Positions 1-8,137 are shown, counted from the stretch's first letter. The stretch is 64,000 nt of DNA from SIG565 sp045613385 (GCA_045613385.1 JAZLAW010000002.1:1-64000); one strand, 5' to 3'. The notes: generated from the sequence alone by a model not told the origin. Translations and numbers: made by a program.

Positions 1-31
1 TATCGCCGTAGACGGTGGATTGACCATATAA
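1..31 (+). CDS. 3' end of a gene, possibly SDR-family oxidoreductase (partial)
   Basis: One frame ends IAVDGGLTI followed by a TAA stop at 29-31. The ending VDGGLTI is typical of the C-terminus of short-chain dehydrogenases/reductases. A strong hairpin with a T-rich tail follows 14 bp later, as expected after a real gene end. Only nine codons are visible, so the family call is an inference from a short motif; the fragment could also be chance. Confidence 0.35.
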   Translation, partial: IAVDGGLTI

Positions 32-44
32 AAAAAGAAGGACC

Positions 45-88
45 AAGGGAGACACTTCGCAAGGAAGTTGTCTCCCTTTATATTATTT
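45..88 (+). terminator. Intrinsic terminator after the partial first gene
   Basis: The arm aagggagaca (45-54) pairs with tgtctccctt (69-78). An inner cttc/gaag pairing extends the stem. A T-rich tail follows. It would stop plus-strand transcripts from the gene that ends at position 31. Confidence 0.7.
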
Positions 89-102
89 TTATAATAATAT
101 AA

Positions 103-131
103 ATGACACTTTCAAAACTTGAAAGTGTCAT
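103..131. repeat. Perfect 13-bp inverted repeat, likely minus-strand terminator
   Basis: atgacactttcaa (103-115) and its exact complement (119-131) are separated by 3 nt. On the minus strand the hairpin is followed by a T-rich stretch and lies about 97 bp past the end of the 228-476 gene, so it may terminate that operon. No transposase is nearby. Confidence 0.5.
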
Positions 132-227
132 AGTGGGTTACACACATTTAATAACGACCATCTCGGGAATCGAAAGTTTTGTTACTGTTATGAGACGGGT
201 ATGCTCAGTATTTTATAAAATGTACAA

Positions 228-476
228 TTATTTATCAAACTGTGCTTTTATTTGTTCGTTAACTCTTGCGTCCATTTTAGGAATAAGTTTTAAATCTTCT
301 TCTTTTACACTTATTTCGGCTATATCATCTTTTTCGCCATACTGTGGAAAATTAACTAACCAATAGTTTGGGACTCTTTGTTCTAAGCATATCCAACCCT
401 GCATACCTTTGTGAACACCATCTTTAACGTATTTATCTTTTTCAACTATTACTTCTACACAATCCATCATTTTCAT
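228..476 (-). CDS. Putative immunity protein, DUF4926-like
   Basis: An 82-residue acidic protein. Its pattern (MDCVEVIVEKD near the N-terminus, then a KGMQGWI turn, YWLVNFPQYGE, and SVKEEDLKLI) resembles the small beta-rich DUF4926 proteins that sit next to toxin genes. The family match is from memory of the pattern, not a search. The gene starts 1 nt after the stop of the upstream 185-aa gene, and its AGGAGGT ribosome binding site lies inside that gene's last codons, so the two are translationally coupled. Toxin first and immunity second is the usual order. The inferred role is to bind and neutralise the upstream product. It could instead be an unrelated small cytoplasmic protein. Confidence 0.55.
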   Translation of the reverse strand: MKMMDCVEVIVEKDKYVKDGVHKGMQGWICLEQRVPNYWLVNFPQYGEKDDIAEISVKEEDLKLIPKMDARVNEQIKAQFDK

Positions 477-477
477 A

Positions 478-1035
478 TTATTTACCTCCTAACGGCGTAG
501 TTAATTGGATGTGTCCATTTGGATAAACCATCCATCCCGTTATAAAAGACACCATATTACTGTTATCTTTTCGAGCAATTTCTATTTTAATACTTATGCG
601 TTGACCGTCTTTATTTAATTTTCCTAAAATATAATCTCCGGTTTTATATTTTTCTAATGCTTGTTTTTCGATTTCTGCTTTTAAATATTTTATATCTTCA
701 ACCGAATAACCCCAAGATTTAAAAAGTCTATCCTTACCATGCCCATATTCACCCTTAGTATCAAATAGATATGGGTCGAATTTACTATAAGCACTATCTG
801 ATGAACTTTTGGTTAATACATCATTATATGGTATATCTTCCAAGATGCAATGACAAAATGGATGGTGTGGCCATTTGGGTGTTTTTTCTTTTAAAAACCA
901 ACAACCATCAAGCATTACACATTCCAGACAATGATTATCGCTTAAATTGCGATGTATCCATTTTTTCCATTTTGGAGTCGTGGGTGTTTTTTCACCCCAT
1001 ACTCCGGCAGAAAACAATTCATCTAAAAATCCCAT
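478..1035 (-). CDS. Putative BECR-type nuclease toxin with phage-capsid-like N-terminus
   Basis: A 185-residue protein with two visible parts. Residues about 20-70 carry HCLECVMLDGCWF and then HHPFCHC, a Cys/His pattern like the P-x-HP-x-CxC segment of phage minor head (Mu F / SPP1 gp7-like) proteins. The C-terminal about 100 residues (GHGKDRLFKSWGY, an alpha-helical stretch, then GDYILGKLNKDGQRI, TGWMVYPNGHIQLTTP) resemble small Barnase-EndoU-ColicinE5/D-RelE fold toxin domains found at the end of such proteins (PBECR/DUF6883-like). There is no signal peptide. The ATG has AAGGAAGGAG upstream. Catalytic residues cannot be assigned by eye. The DUF4926-like partner directly downstream supports a toxin/immunity reading. 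No other phage genes are present. Confidence 0.5.
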   Translation of the reverse strand: MGFLDELFSAGVWGEKTPTTPKWKKWIHRNLSDNHCLECVMLDGCWFLKEKTPKWPHHPFCHCILEDIPYNDVLTKSSSDSAYSKFDPYLFDTKGEYGHGKDRLFKSWGYSVEDIKYLKAEIEKQALEKYKTGDYILGKLNKDGQRISIKIEIARKDNSNMVSFITGWMVYPNGHIQLTTPLGGK

Positions 1036-1072
1036 TTGTATAATACTCCTTCCTTTTTAATTTTGCAAGAAT

Positions 1073-1078
1073 ATTATA
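1073..1078 (-). promoter_or_regulatory. Possible -10 element for the toxin/immunity operon
   Basis: On the minus strand TATAAT occurs 37 bp upstream of the ATG at 1035. The -35 position 17 bp away (gtgaat) is a poor match. The left arm of the long inverted repeat at 1082-1149 lies immediately upstream, where a repressor could act. Confidence 0.4.
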
Positions 1079-1081
1079 CAT

Positions 1082-1149
1082 AACCAATTTGCGACATTCA
1101 CAGACATCTTTAAGAAATTTTAATTTTATGTTTATGTCGCAAATTGGTT
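1082..1149. repeat. 16-bp perfect inverted repeat with 36-bp spacer
   Basis: aaccaatttgcgacat (1082-1097) is repeated as its exact complement at 1134-1149, with an AT-rich centre. It lies between the toxin-gene promoter region and the mutS2 terminator. It could be an operator pair, a recombination or attachment site, or a tiny non-autonomous element. The sequence alone does not decide between these. Confidence 0.6.
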
Positions 1150-1150
1150 T

Positions 1151-1189
1151 TATAAAAAATAGAGGCACCTTCCTTACGGAGGGTGCCCC
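1151..1189 (-). terminator. mutS2 intrinsic terminator
   Basis: gaggcaccttcc (1162-1173) pairs with ggagggtgcccc (1178-1189) around a TTAC-type loop, allowing G-T pairs. On the minus strand a T-rich tail (1161-1151) follows. It sits 25 bp past the mutS2 stop and ends the long minus-strand gene run. Confidence 0.85.
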
Positions 1190-1213
1190 AAAACGGTCCT
1201 TCTTTTTTTATAC

Positions 1214-3595
1214 CTATTTATTTATTTCAGCAATGGTTACTCCGTTTTCACCTTCACCAAATAATCCTACTCTAAAATTTTTAATAGATTTATGGTGTCT
1301 CAAATGTTCTTGCACAGCTTTGCGAAGAACCCCTGTACCTTTTCCGTGAATTATAGTTATTGTATTAATACCACACATTACGGCATTATCAATAAATCTA
1401 TCAAGAGCAATAATTCCTTCATCGGTTGCCATACCGCGCATATCAATCTCGGAAGTAGCAATTCTTTCGGTAACCGATTTGACACCGGTAACAGACTGCT
1501 TTTTTATTTTCGGCTTTGTTATATTTTCCAAAAGCACGATTTTATCAACAGTGGTCCAAATTGCCAGGTTTCCGGATTTTACCTTAATTTTTTCACCCTT
1601 AATTTCAACAATTTCGCCATCTTTACCCAAATCGGTTAATTTGATATTATCGCCAATTACAACCTGACGCGGCAAAACATAATCGCTAACGATATTTTCT
1701 ACCGGATTTGCTTCATCCATCATAGCGTTAATTACATTTCTTGTTGTCCGTGATGCATTAGAAAAACCGATCGCTGCATTTTCCTTGTTAAATTCTTTTC
1801 GCATATCATCAAGTTGATTTAATAAGGCGTTTGATTTGTAACGGGTATTCTCTATTATATTTTCTGCTTGTTGTCTCGCTTTTTCAATTATTTTCCCCGA
1901 GTCTAATTCTGCTTTTTTGCGCATTTCATCTGCAATATACTTTTCTTGGGTGAGTTTCCGCCTTAGACTTTCAGCTTTTTCACGTTCTTTTACGGCTTTT
2001 TGTCTTTCAGATTCAAGAGCAGAAATTATATTTTCAAATTTCTTATCTTCTTCCGAAATATAGCTATTAGCATTATTGATTATTTCTTCATCAATACCTA
2101 ATTTTTTAGATATTGCAAAAGCATTTGAACGCCCCGGGACACCGATCATAAGTCTATAGGTTGGTTGAAGTGTTTCAACATCAAATTCACAAGATGCATT
2201 TTCTACGCGATCAGCTTCGATCGCGTAAGATTTAAGTTCCGCATAATGAGTAGTTGCTGCAATTCGGCTGCCTTTTTTAAGTAACCGGTCCAGAATAGCT
2301 CTTGCCAGTGCCGCGCCTTCAGTCGGGTCGGTGCCTGCACCCAACTCATCAAGCAGAATAAGACTAAACGGTGTAGCTTCCGAAAGAATAGAAACAATAT
2401 TTACCATATGAGATGAAAAGGTAGATAAAGATTGCTCTATGCTTTGTTCATCGCCGATATCAACAAGTATTTTATCAAAAATACAAATCTCACTCATATC
2501 ATCACACGGAATTAAAAGTCCGCACATTGTCATTAAAGTAAGCAGGCCGATTGTTTTTAACGTAACCGTCTTACCGCCGGTGTTTGGCCCGGTAATTATT
2601 AGCGAATTATAATCTGTGCCAAGTGTCAGGGATATAGGCACAACATCTGCAGGGCTTATAAGCGGATGTCTTGCATTTTTTAGCACCACCCTGCCATCGC
2701 TATTAATTTTTGGCATAGTTGCTTTTTGCTTATAAGCAAGGTTTGCTTTTGCAAAAATAAGGGATAACTCAACCAATGCCTTATAAGAAGATATAATAGC
2801 ATCACCGAAAGTCGCGGCTTCGGCAGACAGTTCGGCTAAAATTCGTTCGATTTCTTCCTTTTCTTTAAGTCGTAGGACACGTAAATCGTTATTAATTTCG
2901 ACAACCGTCATCGGCTCAATAAACAAAGTCGCTCCCGAAGATGATGAATCATGAACAATTCCCGGGAAAACTCCGCGATACTCAGCTTTGACAGGAACCA
3001 CAAATCTTCCGTCGCGTTGTGTGATAATGGTTTCCTGTAAGTATTTGGAAGAATCCTGACTGCGTACGATTCTTTCAAGTCGCTCTCTGATATTTGCGGC
3101 GGCGGAGATTATTTTTCTTCTTATATTCTTTAACTCTACCGAAGCATCATCATTTAAGTCTTCTTCATTCTTTATGCAGGAAAAAATTTTTTCTTCAAAA
3201 TATTTATTTGGATTTAATTTTTCAAATAAATAATCAATTTTGCTTTTATTTTCTTTATCAAAAGAAACACGCCAATCATATAAAACGCGTACAGAGCGCA
3301 AGGTTTCGCCAATTTCTAACAGTTCTTTAAAGGATAATGAAGCGCCTACCATCGCCCTTGCTAAAGCAGGTGAGTTATCCGTAGCTTTACCGAACGATGG
3401 CGATGTAGTTTTTGCCAACATAGTATAAGCCGCCCAGGTTTCAGACAAGGACGACTGTACTTTTTGAATATCTGTATTAATTTCTAATTGTAATGCTTTT
3501 TGGGACGCATCTGACAATGCCGCCTCATTTGACAGCATTTCAAGAATTTTATTTAATTCCAATGTATTGGCATATTTTTTAGGGATGGTATACAT
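1214..3595 (-). CDS. mutS2: Endonuclease MutS2
   Basis: A 793-residue protein of the length expected for MutS2, the Firmicutes MutS paralogue that acts on branched DNA and, in Bacillus, on collided ribosomes. The N-terminal about 300 residues form the core/lever region without a mismatch-recognition domain. The ATPase domain has Walker A GPNTGGKT (336-343) and Walker B LILLDELGAGTDP (about 412-424). A long coiled coil covers about 510-640, followed by a KOW-like segment. The C-terminal Smr nuclease domain has SEIDMRGM and HGKGTGVLR. The ATG has AGGAG 7 nt upstream. It is the last gene of the run, 10 bp after recO, with a terminator behind it. Confidence 0.97.
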   Translation of the reverse strand: MYTIPKKYANTLELNKILEMLSNEAALSDASQKALQLEINTDIQKVQSSLSETWAAYTMLAKTTSPSFGKATDNSPALARAMVGASLSFKELLEIGETLRSVRVLYDWRVSFDKENKSKIDYLFEKLNPNKYFEEKIFSCIKNEEDLNDDASVELKNIRRKIISAAANIRERLERIVRSQDSSKYLQETIITQRDGRFVVPVKAEYRGVFPGIVHDSSSSGATLFIEPMTVVEINNDLRVLRLKEKEEIERILAELSAEAATFGDAIISSYKALVELSLIFAKANLAYKQKATMPKINSDGRVVLKNARHPLISPADVVPISLTLGTDYNSLIITGPNTGGKTVTLKTIGLLTLMTMCGLLIPCDDMSEICIFDKILVDIGDEQSIEQSLSTFSSHMVNIVSILSEATPFSLILLDELGAGTDPTEGAALARAILDRLLKKGSRIAATTHYAELKSYAIEADRVENASCEFDVETLQPTYRLMIGVPGRSNAFAISKKLGIDEEIINNANSYISEEDKKFENIISALESERQKAVKEREKAESLRRKLTQEKYIADEMRKKAELDSGKIIEKARQQAENIIENTRYKSNALLNQLDDMRKEFNKENAAIGFSNASRTTRNVINAMMDEANPVENIVSDYVLPRQVVIGDNIKLTDLGKDGEIVEIKGEKIKVKSGNLAIWTTVDKIVLLENITKPKIKKQSVTGVKSVTERIATSEIDMRGMATDEGIIALDRFIDNAVMCGINTITIIHGKGTGVLRKAVQEHLRHHKSIKNFRVGLFGEGENGVTIAEINK

Positions 3596-3605
3596 TTATG
3601 TACTC

Positions 3606-4346
3606 CTAATCCAGACTATAATAAAAATCCAGAGTTTTAAATTTTCTTTCAGTTTGAGTAATTAAAAATTTTTCGGTAATTTTAGTCAACCGTTTTGCTT
3701 TTTCCACGGGAATAGTAAAAGAAAAAATCTTTTCAAAATCACCATAGACAATATGTCGCATTGCAGAAATCAACGTTGCGTCAAGCAAAATCCCACCGTA
3801 ATTATTTTCGTTACAGTTTTTGCATTTTAATATTCCCGCATCAACAAAAAAATACATTTCGGTTTCATCATAATCTCCGCAATCATCACAAAGAAGTAAG
3901 TTCGGCATATACCCCGAAATCACTAATGCTCTCAGTTCAAAAATAGCTTTAAGTTGGTAATGCGGGATTTTATCTGAACCAATAAAATAAAAACTGTTTA
4001 GTAACAATCTAAGCATTTCGTGCGAATCTTGTTCAGGCGGTGACAATACTTCTGCCGTCTCGCAAAAATATTGCGCCAAAGTAAGTAGTTTGATATCACT
4101 GCTGATTTTGAAAAAATTATGTTTCAGAAAAGCATCACTAACCCTGTAGCTGTCTTTAACTTCCCGTAAAGTAAAATCAGAATAGCTGAGCGCAGTGGTC
4201 CCAGCATAATATTTGCTTTTTAATTTTTTTGCTCCGGATGCAAAGGCTTTTACTATTCCGAAGTCTTTAGTTAAAAGAGTTAAAAGGCGGTCGCTCTCCC
4301 CTATGTCCATCACTTTGAGCACCAAAGCTTCTGTTTTTATCGGCAT
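3606..4346 (-). CDS. recO: DNA repair protein RecO
   Basis: RecO loads RecA onto SSB-coated single-stranded DNA together with RecR in the RecFOR pathway. The 246-residue protein starts with the family N-terminus (MPIKTEALVLKVMDIGESDR) that forms the OB fold. The middle is helical and carries a zinc-finger-like pair of CxxC motifs (CDDC and CKNC, around residues 154-179). The start is preceded by AAAGGGAA. The first 80 bp overlap the 3' end of the YqzL-like gene in another frame. The era-yqzL-recO order matches Bacillus. Confidence 0.95.
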   Translation of the reverse strand: MPIKTEALVLKVMDIGESDRLLTLLTKDFGIVKAFASGAKKLKSKYYAGTTALSYSDFTLREVKDSYRVSDAFLKHNFFKISSDIKLLTLAQYFCETAEVLSPPEQDSHEMLRLLLNSFYFIGSDKIPHYQLKAIFELRALVISGYMPNLLLCDDCGDYDETEMYFFVDAGILKCKNCNENNYGGILLDATLISAMRHIVYGDFEKIFSFTIPVEKAKRLTKITEKFLITQTERKFKTLDFYYSLD

Positions 4347-4443
4347 CTTCGTTCCCTTTACTGTTCTGTAGTTTTTTATACTCTATATAATATCTGATAT
4401 CGCCGGTCTTAGCGAAATTTTTCCAAATATCTTCCAAGCTCAT
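4267..4443 (-). CDS. yqzL: YqzL-like small protein
   Basis: A 58-residue protein whose first 30 residues (MSLEDIWKNFAKTGDIRYYI, then EYKKLQ) follow the pattern of YqzL (FFWKxFxxTGxIxxYLLYKEL), which Bacillus also encodes between era and recO. The ATG at 4443 is chosen because GGAG lies 8 nt upstream; an in-frame GTG at 4452 sits too close to that site. The tail past about residue 35 overlaps the start of recO by 80 bp and has no family-like features, so this reading frame may have been extended past an ancestral stop. Function is unknown in the family. Confidence 0.65.
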   Translation of the reverse strand: MSLEDIWKNFAKTGDIRYYIEYKKLQNSKGNEDADKNRSFGAQSDGHRGERPPFNSFN

Positions 4444-4528
4444 TATAATCACTCCGTAAATTCAGAATAACATTTACCATCCGTGTTAATAATTTGCCCG
4501 AAAGAATTAAGCATATAATAGGAAAAAA

Positions 4529-5455
4529 TTACTGTTCCAGTCCAAAACCGTTTATCAAATTTCGTCTGTTACGCCAGTCTTCTTTTACCTTCACCCAGAG
4601 TTTCAGGTCCGCTTTAATTCCAAAAAATTTCTCAATATCGTATCGGGATAGTTTTCCTATCTTTTTGAGCATATTCCCACCTTTACCGATAATAATTCCT
4701 TTATGCGAAGCCTTTTCACAGTAAATAACCGCATCAACACATAAAATAGGTTCACCGTTTACCGTGTCGCGTTCATAAAAACGCTCAATATCAACGGCAA
4801 TGCCGTGCGGAATTTCCTTATCCAGAGAATTAAGTAACTTTTCTCTGATAACTTCAGAAACCATAACCCTATCAGGTTGGTCTGTAAAATCATCACCGGA
4901 AAAATAATGAACTGATTTTTTTGCAAATTTTTCGGCTTCTGAAATAACCGCCGGAACTCCATCTCCGGTCTTAGCAGAAAAAGGTACCACCGCGTCAAAT
5001 TCAAATTTAGACATATATTTTGAAATAATTAAAAGCAAATCTTCTTTATTTTCCAATAAATCAATTTTATTAATACCGAGGATTGCCTTTAATTTACGGT
5101 TTTTAATTTCTTGAATCAACTCTAATTCTGCCTGGGGTATTTCACCCTCAGATAAATCAAATTTAGGTGCAGCATCAACAATAAGAATTACCGCATCAAC
5201 ATCGGTCAATCCCGACGAAACCGCTCTCATCATATTTTCACCTAAAGTATTGTGCGGCTTATGAAAACCCGGAGTGTCAATTAATACGAGTTGCAAATCA
5301 CCCTTATTAATAATACCCATAATTCTCGTTCGCGTCGTTTGTGGCTTGTTAGAAACAATCGATACTTTGTGCCCCAAAGCCTTATTTACAAACGAAGATT
5401 TACCAACATTGGCCCTACCAATAATACCAATAAAAGCAGATGTTTGTTCTGACAA
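4529..5455 (-). CDS. era: GTPase Era
   Basis: Era is an essential GTPase that binds the 3' end of 16S rRNA and assists 30S assembly. The 308-residue protein has G1 GRANVGKS (13-20), G3 DTPG (60-63), G4 NKID (129-132), and a C-terminal KH domain with GIIIGKGGNMLKKIG. Start is TTG with AGGAG 9 nt upstream. It lies 12 bp downstream of ybeY. The cdd and dgkA genes that often separate ybeY and era in Bacilli are absent here. Confidence 0.97.
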   Translation of the reverse strand: MSEQTSAFIGIIGRANVGKSSFVNKALGHKVSIVSNKPQTTRTRIMGIINKGDLQLVLIDTPGFHKPHNTLGENMMRAVSSGLTDVDAVILIVDAAPKFDLSEGEIPQAELELIQEIKNRKLKAILGINKIDLLENKEDLLLIISKYMSKFEFDAVVPFSAKTGDGVPAVISEAEKFAKKSVHYFSGDDFTDQPDRVMVSEVIREKLLNSLDKEIPHGIAVDIERFYERDTVNGEPILCVDAVIYCEKASHKGIIIGKGGNMLKKIGKLSRYDIEKFFGIKADLKLWVKVKEDWRNRRNLINGFGLEQ

Positions 5456-5467
5456 TGTGTTTTTCTC

Positions 5468-5953
5468 CTATTCCTTAACTATAGCAAGACCGAGACGGTC
5501 AAGTATTGTTTCTTCTTTATCGCGCATTTTTACCTTTTCTAATCCGCCGTTTACGTGGTCGTATCCCAATAAATGCAGAACCGAATGAATGGTAAGATAT
5601 GCAATCTCCCTTTCAACTCCGTGTCCGTAAAGATCGGCCTGTTCAAAAGCTTTTTCTACGCAAATCATTACATCGCCCAACATCTTATTTCCATTTTCCG
5701 GATTGGTATCGTATGTACCGTTCTCACCTAAAGGAAAAGATAAAACATCTGTGGGAGCATCGATATTTCTGAATTCAAGATTTACTTCATGAATTCGTTT
5801 TTTATCAACAAGTGTAACATTAATTTCAGCATCAGCCGAAAATTCTTCCAATTTCAGTGTAGCAATACAGGCTTTTCTGATGAGAAACCGAGTGCCAGAC
5901 GGCAATTTGATTGCTTTTTGATTATCGTTTATAATTACCTTTACCTTACCCAT
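5468..5953 (-). CDS. ybeY: Endoribonuclease YbeY
   Basis: A metal-dependent RNase involved in 16S rRNA 3'-end maturation and ribosome quality control. The zinc site HSVLHLLGYDH (H-x3-H-x5-H) is near the C-terminus. I start it at the ATG at 5953 (161 residues, MGKVKVIIND), because AAAGGAAAAG precedes it and family proteins begin at this point; a longer frame upstream would run inside phoH. One base separates the phoH stop from this ATG, so translation is coupled. Confidence 0.95.
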   Translation of the reverse strand: MGKVKVIINDNQKAIKLPSGTRFLIRKACIATLKLEEFSADAEINVTLVDKKRIHEVNLEFRNIDAPTDVLSFPLGENGTYDTNPENGNKMLGDVMICVEKAFEQADLYGHGVEREIAYLTIHSVLHLLGYDHVNGGLEKVKMRDKEETILDRLGLAIVKE

Positions 5954-5954
5954 A

Positions 5955-6917
5955 TTACTTTTCCTTTCCATCGTTTTTTTCGTAGGCATCTATAATTTTT
6001 TGTACCAGTTTATGCCGTACGACGTCACGGCTGCTAAGATGAATTATTGCAATATCATCGATATTTTTCAAAATATTGATTGCCGTTTTTAAACCCGATA
6101 CTTTGTCTTTTGGAAGATCGATTTGTGTGATATCTCCAGTAACAACAATTTTGGAGTTATTACCCAAACGGGTTAAAAACATTTTCATTTGCTCGTTGGT
6201 GGTGTTTTGCGCTTCATCCAGAATTATATAGCTGTCATCAAGAGTTCTTCCACGCATATATGCCAAAGGTGCAACTTCGATATCTCCGCGTTCCTGACAC
6301 TTTGCAAACAGCTCTGGACCCAACATATCGAAGAGAGCGTCATATAACGGTCTTAAATACGGGTCTACCTTCTGTTGAAGGTCGCCAGGTAAAAAGCCGA
6401 GACTCTCCCCCGCTTCAACAGCCGGGCGCGTCAGTACAATTTTGCTTACTAATTTTGAACGATATGCTGTAACTGCCATTGCAACAGCAAGATAAGTTTT
6501 ACCAGTACCCGCAGGTCCGATCCCTATCGTTACTGTATTTGATTTTATTGCATTTACATACTTTTGTTGTCCTATCGTTTTAGGTTTAACCGCGCGGCCC
6601 TTTTTGGTGACAGTAATGCACTCCACATCGGTCAAAGAGTGCATACAATCTTCATTACCTTCATCTATTAAACCCATAATATAATCAATATTCTGTTGCG
6701 TTATAACTTCGCCTTTTTTAATTAATGTCATTAGAGAGTCTATAACCTTTAATGCGTAATCTACACTAACATCATCGCCTGAGACAGTTATAACATTATT
6801 ATGAGATGTTATGACAACACCATAATTTTTTTCAATCAACTTAATATTTTCATCGAAATTTCCAAAGAGCGTTGCTAAATAATTAATATTTTCAATTCGT
6901 ATACTCTTTTCCGTAAT
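5955..6917 (-). CDS. phoH: PhoH-like ATPase, apparently starting at ATT
   Basis: PhoH-type P-loop ATPase, often fused to or next to RNA-metabolism genes such as ybeY. Walker A GPAGTGKT is at 134-141 and the Walker-B-type segment is IILDEAQN. The first conventional start (TTG, 6839) has no ribosome binding site and would remove the conserved N-terminus. In the same frame upstream the protein reads TEKSIRIENINYLATLFGNF, then DENIKLIEKNYG, a family-typical start. The frame is closed by TAA at 6933-6935. The only well-placed Shine-Dalgarno (AAGGGG, 6925-6930) lies 7 nt before ATT at 6917, giving 320 residues. No ATG, GTG or TTG exists between that stop and 6839. Confidence 0.9.
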   Translation of the reverse strand: MTEKSIRIENINYLATLFGNFDENIKLIEKNYGVVITSHNNVITVSGDDVSVDYALKVIDSLMTLIKKGEVITQQNIDYIMGLIDEGNEDCMHSLTDVECITVTKKGRAVKPKTIGQQKYVNAIKSNTVTIGIGPAGTGKTYLAVAMAVTAYRSKLVSKIVLTRPAVEAGESLGFLPGDLQQKVDPYLRPLYDALFDMLGPELFAKCQERGDIEVAPLAYMRGRTLDDSYIILDEAQNTTNEQMKMFLTRLGNNSKIVVTGDITQIDLPKDKVSGLKTAINILKNIDDIAIIHLSSRDVVRHKLVQKIIDAYEKNDGKEK

Positions 6918-6976
6918 GTTCAGGCCCCTTATTTAATAACTTCTATTTTAATTATTATATCATATCATACATAAAA

Positions 6977-8131
6977 TTAAAATAATAATTTTTCTTTAAC
7001 ACCAATATTTTTTGTATGTTTCACTGTAAAAACCGATAGATAAACATTATCTTGAATTTTTTCAACCGTATCTAAAACCGTATAATCAACAATTCCCCTA
7101 TTCTTTATCTCCTGGATGAATAACAACTCCGTTTCATTTTTTATCTCAGATTCACTTTTTACATAGTCGTAAAAATTATATGGATACACTTCTAATTCGT
7201 GCAAAGTTATCGGTAATTCCTTGCCAAACAATTTTAGTGGATTTTCATTATGATTATAATCGTAATTCCTCAGCTCACCGCCTAAAAACAATGGTATTTT
7301 AACACTAAAAAATTCAAGTGCAAACTTTTTATAACCGTCACTTATATAATTTTTACCTAAATCTTTTTGATTTACTGTGATTTCAATCTTTTCTTCAACC
7401 TGCGCAGTTACAATACCCACGGCATCGGTAAATCGTGTGTGACCGGTAAATTCAACAATACCGCTTATGAGCAAATCACCCTTTTGCACCGCATCACCTT
7501 TTTCAACCGCTGCGGTCCCTTTTTGTACTACTATATTTTTTATTACACCATTATAATCTGAAACCAAATTACAATAACTATTTTCAGTTGTCTCATTCTT
7601 TATTTCACTCACATTTATGGTAACTGAGCATCCTTCTATATTGATTGACGCCCAGGCAAGACCATCACAGTTAAGTAAAATTTTATCGCGTAATTCATGT
7701 GCGTTTATTTTTTTCTTGTATGCGCCTTTCTTTAAGCCAAACTGCCCCGCTACTGTTAAGATTTTTTCACTATCGACATTATAGTTACCTTCAACTTTAA
7801 TTTGCCATACAAACAGATTTAAAAAAATGAGTAAGCCTACACACAACGAAACACCTGCGAAAACTCCATATCTTAAATGATATCTCGACAATACAAATGG
7901 CAAACCGTGTCTTTCTGATATTGAAATTTTAATGCCGGTTTTTCTCCTTATTTTCCTGATTTTTTTAAAATCTTTAATACTGATACACACAAATATTTCT
8001 TCTTCATTTTTTGTGATGTTCCAAACATTTATTTTATTAACTGAAAAGAGATTTAGCATCCTTTCGTTAAATTCACCTGAAATTTTTATACAGAGAAATC
8101 CATAAATTAAATGAAAAAGTTTTATTATCAT
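6977..8131 (-). CDS. yqfD: Sporulation protein YqfD
   Basis: A 384-residue member of the YqfD family, conserved in endospore formers and expressed in the mother cell. It has a short cytoplasmic N-terminal part, one membrane segment near residues 92-112 (YGVFAGVSLCVGLLIFLNLF) and a large extracytoplasmic part. Biochemical function is not established. It starts 6 bp after the yqfC stop without a clear ribosome binding site, so coupling to yqfC is likely. The phoH-yqfD-yqfC order is conserved in Clostridia. Confidence 0.92.
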   Translation of the reverse strand: MIIKLFHLIYGFLCIKISGEFNERMLNLFSVNKINVWNITKNEEEIFVCISIKDFKKIRKIRRKTGIKISISERHGLPFVLSRYHLRYGVFAGVSLCVGLLIFLNLFVWQIKVEGNYNVDSEKILTVAGQFGLKKGAYKKKINAHELRDKILLNCDGLAWASINIEGCSVTINVSEIKNETTENSYCNLVSDYNGVIKNIVVQKGTAAVEKGDAVQKGDLLISGIVEFTGHTRFTDAVGIVTAQVEEKIEITVNQKDLGKNYISDGYKKFALEFFSVKIPLFLGGELRNYDYNHNENPLKLFGKELPITLHELEVYPYNFYDYVKSESEIKNETELLFIQEIKNRGIVDYTVLDTVEKIQDNVYLSVFTVKHTKNIGVKEKLLF

Positions 8132-8137
8132 AACTAA

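Noticed and set aside
103..366. 87-aa plus-strand frame overlapping the 103-131 inverted repeat
   Set aside because: It runs antisense to the DUF4926-like gene, has no ribosome binding site, and shows no protein-like pattern.
1..1213. A prophage or IS element carrying the toxin-like gene
   Set aside because: No integrase, transposase, or structural phage genes are visible, and the two inverted repeats (103-131 and 1082-1149) do not match each other as element ends would.
6839..6839. TTG at 6839 as the phoH start
   Set aside because: No Shine-Dalgarno nearby and it would cut off 26 conserved N-terminal residues; the ATT at 6917 fits better.
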